Of a stretch of 64,000 nucleotides of DNA, positions 50,125 to 57,638 are shown piece after piece (within the stretch, counting starts at the first letter, position 1; every line of letters starts with the position of its first letter). The notes under the pieces were generated by a model. The model was not told the DNA's origin, did no database searches, and was given only the letters and a program-made list of their open reading frames with translations. The position numbers and the translations under genes are program-made. The stretch comes from Mycobacteroides franklinii (GTDB lineage Bacteria > Actinomycetota > Actinomycetes > Mycobacteriales > Mycobacteriaceae), in the NCBI RefSeq assembly GCF_002013895.1, contig NZ_MAFQ01000010.1:232907-296906 (forward strand), written 5' to 3'.

Positions 50125-50370
50125 CTGCTCGAGCTGCTTGGAGTCCACCTCGCCGTGGCGCGAACACTTCGCGTGCCAACCATCCGGACGCACCTGCACG
50201 ATCATCCGCCGCCCACAGGCCGCGCAGAACCGCGGTGGCTCCAGCCCCAGATGAGCGGCCGTCGGAAGCGCCGAACCGGCAGCCCCACCATCGATTTCGA
50301 TCCCCGTGTACACGTTGTACTTACCGGCAGCCACCGGTTCGGTACCCATGAGGTACAGACTATTGGTCAC
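50119..50370 (-). CDS. bsaP: Biotin synthase auxiliary protein BsaP
   Basis: The 83-residue protein has three cysteines, Cys49, Cys52 (FCAACGRRM) and Cys69 (HAKCSRHG), and the invariant-looking N-terminus KYNVYTGIEI. It matches BsaP, the small iron-sulfur protein that actinobacterial type III biotin synthases need for turnover (the Rv1590 position in M. tuberculosis, from memory). It lies immediately after bioB with an ATGA overlap (50367-50370), which fits an obligate partner. Its stop overlaps the DUF2567 start. Confidence 0.9.
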   Translation of the reverse strand: MTNSLYLMGTEPVAAGKYNVYTGIEIDGGAAGSALPTAAHLGLEPPRFCAACGRRMIVQVRPDGWHAKCSRHGEVDSKQLEQR

Positions 50371-51395
50371 AGGCTGCTGTTCAGAGCCTTGATCGGCATC
50401 TGTAGATCGTCGAGCAGTTCCAGGTCTGCCTCGGCCGGGCGGCCCAGCGTGGTCAGGTAGTTGCCGACGATGACGGCGTTGATGCCACCCAGGATGCCCT
50501 GCTTGGCGCCGAGGTCACCGAGGGTGATCTCGCGGCCACCGGCGAAACGCAGCATGGTGCGCGGCAACGCGAGCCGGAATGCCGCCACGGCACGCAACGC
50601 GTCCGACGCCGGCAGCACCTCGAGATCGCCGAAGGGCGTTCCGGGACGCGGGTTCAGGAAGTTCAGCGGAACCTCGTCGGGCTCCAGCTCGGCCAGGTTC
50701 GCCGCGAATTCCGCGCGCTGCTCGAGGGTTTCACCCATGCCGAGGATGCCGCCGCAGCACACCTCCATGCCCGCTTCGCGGACCATCCTGAGGGTGTCCC
50801 AGCGCTCCTCCCAGCTGTGCGTGGTGACCACGTTCGGGAAGTGGGACTTGGCGGTTTCCAGGTTGTGGTTGTACCGGTGCACACCCATCGCCGACAAACG
50901 GTCGACCTGTTCCTGCGTCAGCATGCCCAGCGAGCAGGCAATCTGGATGTCGACCTCGTTGCGGATCGCCTCGATACCGGCGGCAACCTGCGCGAGAAGC
51001 CGCTCGTCGGGGCCACGGACGGCCGCCACGATGCAGAACTCGGTGGCGCCGGACTTCGCGGTCTGCTTGGCGGCTTCCACCAAACTCGGGATATCGAGCC
51101 ACGCGCTGCGCACCGGGGAGGCGAACAGACCGGACTGCGAACAGAAGTGGCAGTCTTCGGGGCAGCCACCGGTCTTGAGGCTGATGATGCCCTCGACCTC
51201 GACCTCCGGGCCACACCAACGCATCCGCACCTCATGAGCGAGCGCAAGCAGCTCCTCCAGGCGATCATCAGGCAGCTGCAAGACCCGAAGCACTTGCTCT
51301 TGCGTCAGGCCCACGCCCTGTTCCAAAACCTGCTCACGGGCGACGGCCAATACATCGGCGTCAGTCGCGGCTGTCAGCTCAGCTGTCTCAGTCAC
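50367..51395 (-). CDS. bioB: Biotin synthase (radical SAM)
   Basis: BioB inserts sulfur into dethiobiotin using SAM radicals. In the 342-residue protein the radical SAM cluster motif GGCPEDCHFCSQ uses Cys78, Cys82 and Cys85. Further motifs: YNHNLETAKSHFPNVVTTHSWEERWDTL, GGILGMGETLEQRAEFAANLAEL, PLNFLNPRPGTPFGD and AGGREITLGDLGAKQGILGGINAVIVGNYLTTLGRP. GTG 51395 is chosen for GAGGAG 7 nt upstream. The promoter carries a BioQ operator. It is followed by the overlapping bsaP. Confidence 0.96.
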   Translation of the reverse strand: MTETAELTAATDADVLAVAREQVLEQGVGLTQEQVLRVLQLPDDRLEELLALAHEVRMRWCGPEVEVEGIISLKTGGCPEDCHFCSQSGLFASPVRSAWLDIPSLVEAAKQTAKSGATEFCIVAAVRGPDERLLAQVAAGIEAIRNEVDIQIACSLGMLTQEQVDRLSAMGVHRYNHNLETAKSHFPNVVTTHSWEERWDTLRMVREAGMEVCCGGILGMGETLEQRAEFAANLAELEPDEVPLNFLNPRPGTPFGDLEVLPASDALRAVAAFRLALPRTMLRFAGGREITLGDLGAKQGILGGINAVIVGNYLTTLGRPAEADLELLDDLQMPIKALNSSL

Positions 51396-51433
51396 GCAGC
51401 GCTCCTCACATAGGTACAAACCTGATACTCAAT

Positions 51434-51454
51434 CCTGAACGGTGTTCAGGTTAG
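51434..51454. promoter_or_regulatory. BioQ operator between bioB and bioQ
   Basis: CCTGAACGGTGTTCAGG at 51434-51450 is a perfect 7-bp inverted repeat with a 3-bp centre, and it has the TGAAC-N3-GTTCA core known for actinobacterial BioQ. Reading leftward, TAACCT (51453-51448) is a good -10 for bioB that overlaps the operator. The same 17-bp site with the same flank occurs before bioF. Confidence 0.85.
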
Positions 51455-51457
51455 AGT

Positions 51458-52132
51458 ATGGCCATCACTGAGCCAAACAAGGGGCGTGCCGTCCCACCGA
51501 TGAGCCGCCTGCGTGAAGAGCGTCGGGCGCTGAACCGACATGACCTGGTGCGCCGGGCCACCGCGATTCTCGACGACTATGGGATCGCGGATCTCACGAT
51601 GCGCCGGCTGGCCCGCGAGCTCGATATCGCGCCGAGCGCTCTGTACTGGCATTTCGCGAATAAGCAGCAGCTGCTGGGCGCAGTCGCCGATCACGTACTG
51701 GCACCGCTGGCCGAATCCGACCGTCGCGATGTGCCCTGGCAACAACGCATCGACTTTCTGTGCTCGGCTCTTCGCGACGCGCTGCTATCCCACAAGGACG
51801 GCGCGGAGCTGGTGTCGGCGAGCTTCGCCTCCGGCCAGACCTCACTCATGATCACCGTGCTCGATCGGCTGGCCGAGGCCGCCGTCACCGCGGGTCTGGG
51901 CGCGGTTCCCGCCGCGTTGGCCGCCCGCAGCATCGTCTATTACGTACTCGGATACGTCGCCGACGAACAGTCGCGGCTGCAGTGGGACTCCGCCGGTGCT
52001 CTCCAAGACGGTCAGTCGTTCCTCGCGGACGGCGCAGGGCTCACCGATCCCACGGCGCAATTCGGCTTCGGCACGCGCCTACTTGTCGACGGCATCGACC
52101 AGCTGGCCCGCCAGTCCAGCCCGATCGGTTAG
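51458..52132 (+). CDS. bioQ: BioQ, TetR-family biotin regulator
   Basis: A 224-residue TetR protein with helix-turn-helix TAILDDYGIADLTMRRLARELDIAPSALYWHFANKQQLL. Its gene is divergent from bioB and convergent with bioD (4-bp overlap of ends), and the BioQ operator lies 8 bp from its start, so it is the biotin pathway repressor. ATG 51458 sits directly on TAGAGT (51452-51457); if that is the -10, ATG 51500 (MSRLREERRALNR) would be the real start, shortening the protein by 14 residues. The start choice is therefore uncertain. Confidence 0.88.
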   Translation: MAITEPNKGRAVPPMSRLREERRALNRHDLVRRATAILDDYGIADLTMRRLARELDIAPSALYWHFANKQQLLGAVADHVLAPLAESDRRDVPWQQRIDFLCSALRDALLSHKDGAELVSASFASGQTSLMITVLDRLAEAAVTAGLGAVPAALAARSIVYYVLGYVADEQSRLQWDSAGALQDGQSFLADGAGLTDPTAQFGFGTRLLVDGIDQLARQSSPIG

Positions 52133-52806
52133 GACACCAGCTCGGCGATCCACTGGGGGTCGAACAGCGCGACGCTCAGCTCGGCGAACACCCCAGGCAT
52201 CAGCCGTGCGGCGCCCTCAGGAATCACCGCACGCACCGACGTCTGGAACTGACCCGCCAAATCCTCACGGTTGAGTCGTTGCGCCAGATCGGGCTCTGCG
52301 GGAAAACTTCCCACCACCAGTCCCGCGCACGGAACCGACTGCGCATCAAGGGCTTCCAAGGTGAGGGCGGTGTGATTGAGGGTGCCCAGGTCGGCGGTCG
52401 TCACCACCAGAACCGGCGCGTCGAGCACGATCGCGAGGTCGCGCAGGGTCTTACCCGCGGCCGCCAGCTCCACCAGGAGACCACCGGCGCCCTCAACCAA
52501 CGTCAATGCGCCGGGACGATCGAGAGCGAAGATCGCCGTGGCCATCTGCACGTGGTCCAGTAACGCCAGACCGGCCCGCGACGCCGACGCCACCGGTGCC
52601 AACGGTTCGGGATAACGCACCAGTGTCTGAACCCGCCGCACACCGGACAACCGCGCTACCTCATCAGCATCACGGTCGTCACCGGTCTGCACCGGCTTGC
52701 ATACCGTCACGTCGATGCCCTGGCTGACGGCCGCCGCGGCCAGGGCCGCCGTCGCCACCGTCTTTCCCACCCCGGTCGAGGTTCCAGTGACCAGGAGGAT
52801 GGTCAC
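52129..52806 (-). CDS. bioD: Dethiobiotin synthetase
   Basis: BioD closes the ureido ring of dethiobiotin with ATP and CO2. The 225-residue P-loop protein shows VTGTSTGVGKTVATAAL, CKPVQTGDDRDADEV, VEGAGGLLVELAAAGKTLRDLA and VVTTADLGTLNHTALTLEAL. The ATG at 52806 overlaps the bioF stop by ATGA, and its end overlaps bioQ by 4 bp. Confidence 0.96.
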   Translation of the reverse strand: MTILLVTGTSTGVGKTVATAALAAAAVSQGIDVTVCKPVQTGDDRDADEVARLSGVRRVQTLVRYPEPLAPVASASRAGLALLDHVQMATAIFALDRPGALTLVEGAGGLLVELAAAGKTLRDLAIVLDAPVLVVTTADLGTLNHTALTLEALDAQSVPCAGLVVGSFPAEPDLAQRLNREDLAGQFQTSVRAVIPEGAARLMPGVFAELSVALFDPQWIAELVS

Positions 52807-53948
52807 TGGCGGGCCAGCGCCAACACTCCGGCGAGCACCTCACGCACGCGATCCAGATCCGCCTCGGTCAGTGAGGCGCGGGCCGTCAGACGCAGCAGGG
52901 ATTGCCCTTCGGGAACTGACGGCGGACGGAAACAGCCCACCCTGACACCTTGCTCCAGGCATGCCTTGGCAGCGTTGAACGCGACCGTGGGATCCCCGAG
53001 GATCACCGGTACCACCGCCGACTCCGGTTTCTCCGCCACACCACACCACTGCCCCAGCGCCGCCGCGTGATCAAGGACCGCACGCACTCGTTCCGGTTCG
53101 ACGGCCAGCAGGCACAGCGCCGCCAAGGCCGATCCGGCCGCGGCGGGAGCGAGACCGGTGTCGAAGATGAACGGACGCGCGGCGTCAATCAGGTGCGCAC
53201 GAACTGCCTCGGAACCCAAGACGGCCCCGCCCTGGCTGCCCAGGGCCTTGGAGAGCGTGACGGTGACGACAAGATCGTCCAGGCCGGCGAGCCCGACTTC
53301 GGAGACCAGACCCCGGCCACCCGGTCCACGCACACCAAGCCCATGCGCCTCATCGACCAGCAGTACCGCGCCGTGGCTGCGACACACCGCGTGTAGCTCG
53401 GTCAGTGGTGCGAGCGCACCGTCGGCGCTGAAGACCGCGTCGGTGAGCACCAGGGCGCGTTCTTCGGGGCGTTGCGCCAGGGCCGCCGCCACCGCCTGGG
53501 TGTCGCGGTACGGCGTCACGACAACGCGCGCCCGTGACAGGCGGCACGCGTCGATCAGCGAGGCGTGGGTCCGCGCGTCGGAGACTATGAGCGTGCCGGG
53601 ACCGGAAAGTGCCACGACCGCACCGAGATTGGCGGTATATCCCGAGGAGAACACCAGCGCCGATTGCGCGCCCATGAAGGTCGCGAGTTCGCGCTCCAGC
53701 TCTTCATGCAGCTCGGTATTGCCGGTGACCAGGCGCGAGCCGGTAGATCCGGCACCCCAGATCCGTAGGGCCTCGACTCCGGCCTCGATGACCTGCGGGT
53801 GCCGGGACAAGCCCAAGTAGTCGTTGGATGCCAGGTCGATCTCGGGCTCGGCAGCGCTGCGGGTACGCAGCCGACGACGGAGTCCGGCAACTTCCCGTTG
53901 CCGCTCGACCTCACCCAACCAGGCAAGCGGTGATGATGCGTCGGTCAC
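52803..53948 (-). CDS. bioF: 8-Amino-7-oxononanoate synthase
   Basis: BioF condenses pimeloyl thioester with alanine. The 381-residue PLP enzyme shows LASNDYLGLSRHPQVIEAG, GSTGSRLVTGNTELHEELE, ALVFSSGYTANLGAV, LLVDEAHGLGVRG and the PLP lysine in VTVTLSKALGSQGG. GTG 53948 follows GAGGAGG (53959-53953), and a BioQ operator ends 14 bp upstream. It forms bioFD with bioD, separate from bioA. Confidence 0.95.
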   Translation of the reverse strand: MTDASSPLAWLGEVERQREVAGLRRRLRTRSAAEPEIDLASNDYLGLSRHPQVIEAGVEALRIWGAGSTGSRLVTGNTELHEELERELATFMGAQSALVFSSGYTANLGAVVALSGPGTLIVSDARTHASLIDACRLSRARVVVTPYRDTQAVAAALAQRPEERALVLTDAVFSADGALAPLTELHAVCRSHGAVLLVDEAHGLGVRGPGGRGLVSEVGLAGLDDLVVTVTLSKALGSQGGAVLGSEAVRAHLIDAARPFIFDTGLAPAAAGSALAALCLLAVEPERVRAVLDHAAALGQWCGVAEKPESAVVPVILGDPTVAFNAAKACLEQGVRVGCFRPPSVPEGQSLLRLTARASLTEADLDRVREVLAGVLALARQ

Positions 53949-53961
53949 CGGTGCCTCCTCT

Positions 53962-53981
53962 CCTGAACGGTGTTCAGGTTA
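53962..53981. promoter_or_regulatory. BioQ operator in front of bioF
   Basis: The same 17-bp palindrome as before bioB, CCTGAACGGTGTTCAGG, at 53962-53978. TAACCT (53981-53976), whose TAA is also the bioA stop codon, is the -10 that overlaps it. The operator thus sits at the bioA/bioF junction and controls bioFD independently of bioA. Confidence 0.85.
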
Positions 53982-55322
53982 GCGCACCGCCGAAGCGGCT
54001 CCTACCGCCGCCGCGGCGCGCACCATCGCATGGGTGATTCGGCGGATTTCCTCGTCATCGCAGATGTACGGCGGCATCGTGTAGATCAATGTCCGGAAGG
54101 GACGCAGCCACACGCCCTCATCGAGTGCCGTATCAGTGGCGATCCGCATGCCCTGCGGACCCAAGGGCTGATCCATGTCGATGACACCGATCGCCCCGAG
54201 AACCCGCACATCGGCGACACCCTTCAGATCGGCGGCCGGCGCCAAGCCCTCACTCAGACCCGCCGATATCTGCGAGACCCGGGACTTCCAATCCCCGGAC
54301 AGCAGCAGTTCGATGGACGCGACCGCCACCGCGCATGCCAACGGGTTCGCCATGAAGGTCGGACCATGCATCAGTGCGCCCGCCGGGCCGTCGCTGATGG
54401 TCTGCGCGATCTTGGCGGTACACAACGTGGCAGCCAGTGTCAGATAACCGCCCGTAATGGCCTTGCCGACACACATGATGTCGGGGCTGACCCCGACGTG
54501 ATCGGCGGCGAAGAGCTCACCGGTGCGCCCGAATCCCGTCGCGATCTCATCAAAGATGAGCAGCACCCCATGGCGATCGCAGATGGCGCGCAACTCAGCC
54601 AGGTAACGCGGGTCGTGGAATCGCATGCCTCCGGCGCCTTGGACCACGGGTTCGACGATGACGGCCGCGAGCTCGGCGGCGTGTTCTGTCAGTTCGGCTT
54701 CGAAACGCCGCATGTACTCGTCGTCGTACGCACTGGGGACCCGATCGGCGAAGATCTGCTGGACCAACACGTCGGTCCACAACGAGTGCATGCCACCCTC
54801 GGGGTCGCAGACGCTCATCGGCGCGAAGGTGTCCCCGTGGTAGCCGCCGCGCCAGGTCATCAGGCGATGTTTGGCAGGCAGCCCGAGGCTGCGCCAATAC
54901 TGCAGCGCCATCTTGATCGCCACTTCCACCGACACCGATCCCGAGTCACAGAAGAAGACCGTCCGCAACGCCGGTGGCGTCACCTCCACCAGCAGCTGTG
55001 CCAGCCGGGCGGCGGGTTCGTGGGTGAGTCCCCCGAACATGACATGGCTCATCGACGCCACCTGCTCGGTCACGGCGCGGTCCAGTACCGGGTGACCGTG
55101 GCCGTGGATGCAGGACCACCATGAACTCATTCCGTCGAGCACATCGGTCGTTTGCCCGTCGCGCACGACGGTGATGTTCGGGCCATCCGCACCGGTCACC
55201 ACCAGCGGTCTCTGGGCCGTGTCGGGGGCGCCGATCCCGCTGTACGGATGCCACAAGTGCGCGGCATCGACAGCTCCGATCTCTTCCGGTGTCAACTTCG
55301 GCACAGTCAGGGAGCCTGTCAC
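53979..55322 (-). CDS. bioA: Adenosylmethionine-8-amino-7-oxononanoate aminotransferase
   Basis: BioA transfers an amino group from S-adenosylmethionine to KAPA to give DAPA. The 447-residue class III enzyme shows HLWHPYSGIG, SSWWSCIHGHGHPVLD, MFGGLTHEPAARLAQLL, FCDSGSVSVEVAIKMALQYW, RGGYHGDT, LLIFDEIATGFGRTG and CVGKAITGGYLTLAATLC with the PLP lysine. GTG 55322 is preferred because GGAGGG lies 4-5 nt upstream and the length fits; ATG 55340 and 55358 are alternatives. No BioQ site is seen upstream, so bioA may use another promoter. Confidence 0.95.
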   Translation of the reverse strand: MTGSLTVPKLTPEEIGAVDAAHLWHPYSGIGAPDTAQRPLVVTGADGPNITVVRDGQTTDVLDGMSSWWSCIHGHGHPVLDRAVTEQVASMSHVMFGGLTHEPAARLAQLLVEVTPPALRTVFFCDSGSVSVEVAIKMALQYWRSLGLPAKHRLMTWRGGYHGDTFAPMSVCDPEGGMHSLWTDVLVQQIFADRVPSAYDDEYMRRFEAELTEHAAELAAVIVEPVVQGAGGMRFHDPRYLAELRAICDRHGVLLIFDEIATGFGRTGELFAADHVGVSPDIMCVGKAITGGYLTLAATLCTAKIAQTISDGPAGALMHGPTFMANPLACAVAVASIELLLSGDWKSRVSQISAGLSEGLAPAADLKGVADVRVLGAIGVIDMDQPLGPQGMRIATDTALDEGVWLRPFRTLIYTMPPYICDDEEIRRITHAMVRAAAAVGAASAVR

Positions 55323-55418
55323 AGACCCTCCGATCGGGGCCATTCGGATCATGCGCACACGCCGTTAGCGCGCATCTGCCAAGACTCTCGGCAACCATAG
55401 GTACATTGGGGGCCGAAA

Positions 55419-57599
55419 ATGTTCTTCGTCTCAGCAACTAAGCCAATGACCGATCCCGAGGTGCCACCCGCCGCGGCGATGAACGCCGCCCCAAAAACCA
55501 AGGGCGACAAGGCATTTTATCGCTACGACCTCGATGGCCTGCGCGGTATCGCAATCTTTCTGGTCGCCGTCTTTCACGTGTGGTTCGGCCGGGTGTCGGG
55601 TGGAGTTGACGTCTTCTTAACCCTTTCGGGCTTTTTTTACGGCAGCAAGCTACTACGCACAGCGACTACACAGGGAGCGTCGCTCAACCCGGTGCCGGTC
55701 CTGAAACGACTAGTCCGACGGCTGCTGCCCGCACTCATCCTGGTACTCGCGGCCTGCGCCGTACTCACTGTGCTGGTGCAACCGGAAACCCGCTGGGAGA
55801 CGTTTGCCGAACAGAGTCTGGCCAGCCTGGGCTACTACCAGAACTGGGAGCTCGCCAACACCGCCGCCGACTATCTGGCGGCCAGCGAGTCGGTGAGCCC
55901 GCTACAGCATCTGTGGTCCATGTCGGTGCAGGGACAGTTCTACGTCGGCTTCCTGGCGTTGGTATATCTCCTAGCAGTCCTGCTGCGCAGACCGCTCGGC
56001 CGGCACATGCGCACCGTCCTCATCACCGTGATCGCAGCCCTGTCGCTGGCATCCTTCGGGTACGCGATCTACGCCCATCTCGACTTCCAGTCGATCGCCT
56101 ACTACAACACCTTTGCCCGGGCGTGGGAGTTACTGCTCGGGGTACTGGTGGGCGCACTGGTCGCCGGCACGCGCTGGCCGATGTGGCTGCGGCAGCTCCT
56201 GGCCGTCGTGGCCGTCGCGACGATCCTGTCCTGTGGCGCGCTCATCAACGGTGTACGCGAGTTCCCCGGCCCCTTGGCCCTGGTGCCCGTCGTCGCGACC
56301 CTCGTTCTCATTTTGTCGGCGGCGAACCTGCCGGAGGGGACCTCACAGCCGGCGGCCAACCGGTTCCTCGCCTCCCGCCCGCTGGTCGAGCTGGGGGCGC
56401 TGGCCTACTCGCTGTACCTCTGGCACTGGCCTCTGTTGGTCTATTGGTTGGTGTACAGCGGCGAACCCAAGGTTTCCCTCTGGGAGGGCGCCGCGATCCT
56501 CGGCATCTCGCTGGCGTTGGCCTATCTGACCAATAAGTACGTCGAGACTCCCCTTCGGTACCCGAAGGTCTCACCGAAGTCCTCGTCCCTGTGGACCCGC
56601 TTACGCCGCCCCACGCTAGCGCTGGGCACCGCGATCGTGCTGATGGCCGTGGCCCTCACCGCGACCTCATTCACCTGGCTTGAGCACGTCACGGTGCAGC
56701 GTTCCAACGGCAAGGAACTCTCAGGGCTGCGCCCGCGGGACTACCCAGGCGCGGGGGCACTCCTGTACGGCGACCGCGTACCGGAGCTGCCGATGCGGCC
56801 CACCACACTCGAGGCCTCCGACGATCTGCCCATCACCACCGAGCAGGACTGCATCAGCGATTTCCGCAACCGCGCGGTAATCACCTGTACGTACGGCAAC
56901 CCGCACGCCACCCGAACCATCGCGCTGGCCGGCGGCTCACATGCCGAGCACTGGATCACCGCACTCGACATCCTGGGGCGCCAGCACAACTTCAAGATCA
57001 CCACGTATCTGAAAATGGGCTGCCCGCTCAGCACCGAAGAGGTCCCCCGTATCGCCGGGTCCAATGACCCGTACCCGGACTGTAAGAAATGGGTCGACGA
57101 GGTGATGTCGCGATTGATCCAGGAGCATCCCGATTACGTGTTCACCACGACCACCCGCCCCCGTTCGGCTCTTGGCACCGGCGACGTGATGCCCGATAGC
57201 TACATGGGAATCTGGTCGGCATTCGATGAGGCCGGTATCCCGGTCCTCGGGATGCGCGACACCCCATGGCTCATCGACAAGGACGGCACCACCTACACCG
57301 CGGCCGACTGCATCTCCGCGGGCGGAAACGCCGATTCGTGCGCCATGGATCGCAACCGCGCGCTCGACGATGTGAACCCCACCCTGGCCATTGCGAACCG
57401 GTTCCCACTGTTGAAGATCCTCGATATGACTCGCGCCGTCTGCCGACCCGACAAATGCCGCGTTGTGGAAGGAAACGTGTTGGTGTATCACGATTCTCAC
57501 CACATCTCGGCCACCTACATGCGCACCATGACCCGGGAGCTGGGGCGACAGATCGCTCTGGCCACCGGATGGTGGCGCCCGGTTCAACCGGGCCAGTGA
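55419..57599 (+). CDS. Membrane acyltransferase 3 with C-terminal SGNH domain (OafA/YrhL type)
   Basis: The 726-residue protein joins a ten- to eleven-helix acyltransferase 3 domain (YRYDLDGLRGIAIFLVAVFHVWFG with catalytic His, GGVDVFLTLSGFFYG, LWSMSVQGQFYV) to an extracytoplasmic SGNH-like domain (residues ~460-726). In the latter, IALAGGSHAEHW supplies the nucleophile Ser block and VYHDSHHISATYMRTM the Asp-x-His-His block. Such proteins O-acylate envelope polysaccharides or glycolipids. The target is unknown; Rv1565c holds the same position, from memory. ATG 55419 is used; ATG 55446 is possible. Confidence 0.9.
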   Translation: MFFVSATKPMTDPEVPPAAAMNAAPKTKGDKAFYRYDLDGLRGIAIFLVAVFHVWFGRVSGGVDVFLTLSGFFYGSKLLRTATTQGASLNPVPVLKRLVRRLLPALILVLAACAVLTVLVQPETRWETFAEQSLASLGYYQNWELANTAADYLAASESVSPLQHLWSMSVQGQFYVGFLALVYLLAVLLRRPLGRHMRTVLITVIAALSLASFGYAIYAHLDFQSIAYYNTFARAWELLLGVLVGALVAGTRWPMWLRQLLAVVAVATILSCGALINGVREFPGPLALVPVVATLVLILSAANLPEGTSQPAANRFLASRPLVELGALAYSLYLWHWPLLVYWLVYSGEPKVSLWEGAAILGISLALAYLTNKYVETPLRYPKVSPKSSSLWTRLRRPTLALGTAIVLMAVALTATSFTWLEHVTVQRSNGKELSGLRPRDYPGAGALLYGDRVPELPMRPTTLEASDDLPITTEQDCISDFRNRAVITCTYGNPHATRTIALAGGSHAEHWITALDILGRQHNFKITTYLKMGCPLSTEEVPRIAGSNDPYPDCKKWVDEVMSRLIQEHPDYVFTTTTRPRSALGTGDVMPDSYMGIWSAFDEAGIPVLGMRDTPWLIDKDGTTYTAADCISAGGNADSCAMDRNRALDDVNPTLAIANRFPLLKILDMTRAVCRPDKCRVVEGNVLVYHDSHHISATYMRTMTRELGRQIALATGWWRPVQPGQ

Positions 57600-57638
57600 G
57601 GCGCGCGATCTGGGCCTGCGCCCGATAGGGTCTTCACC

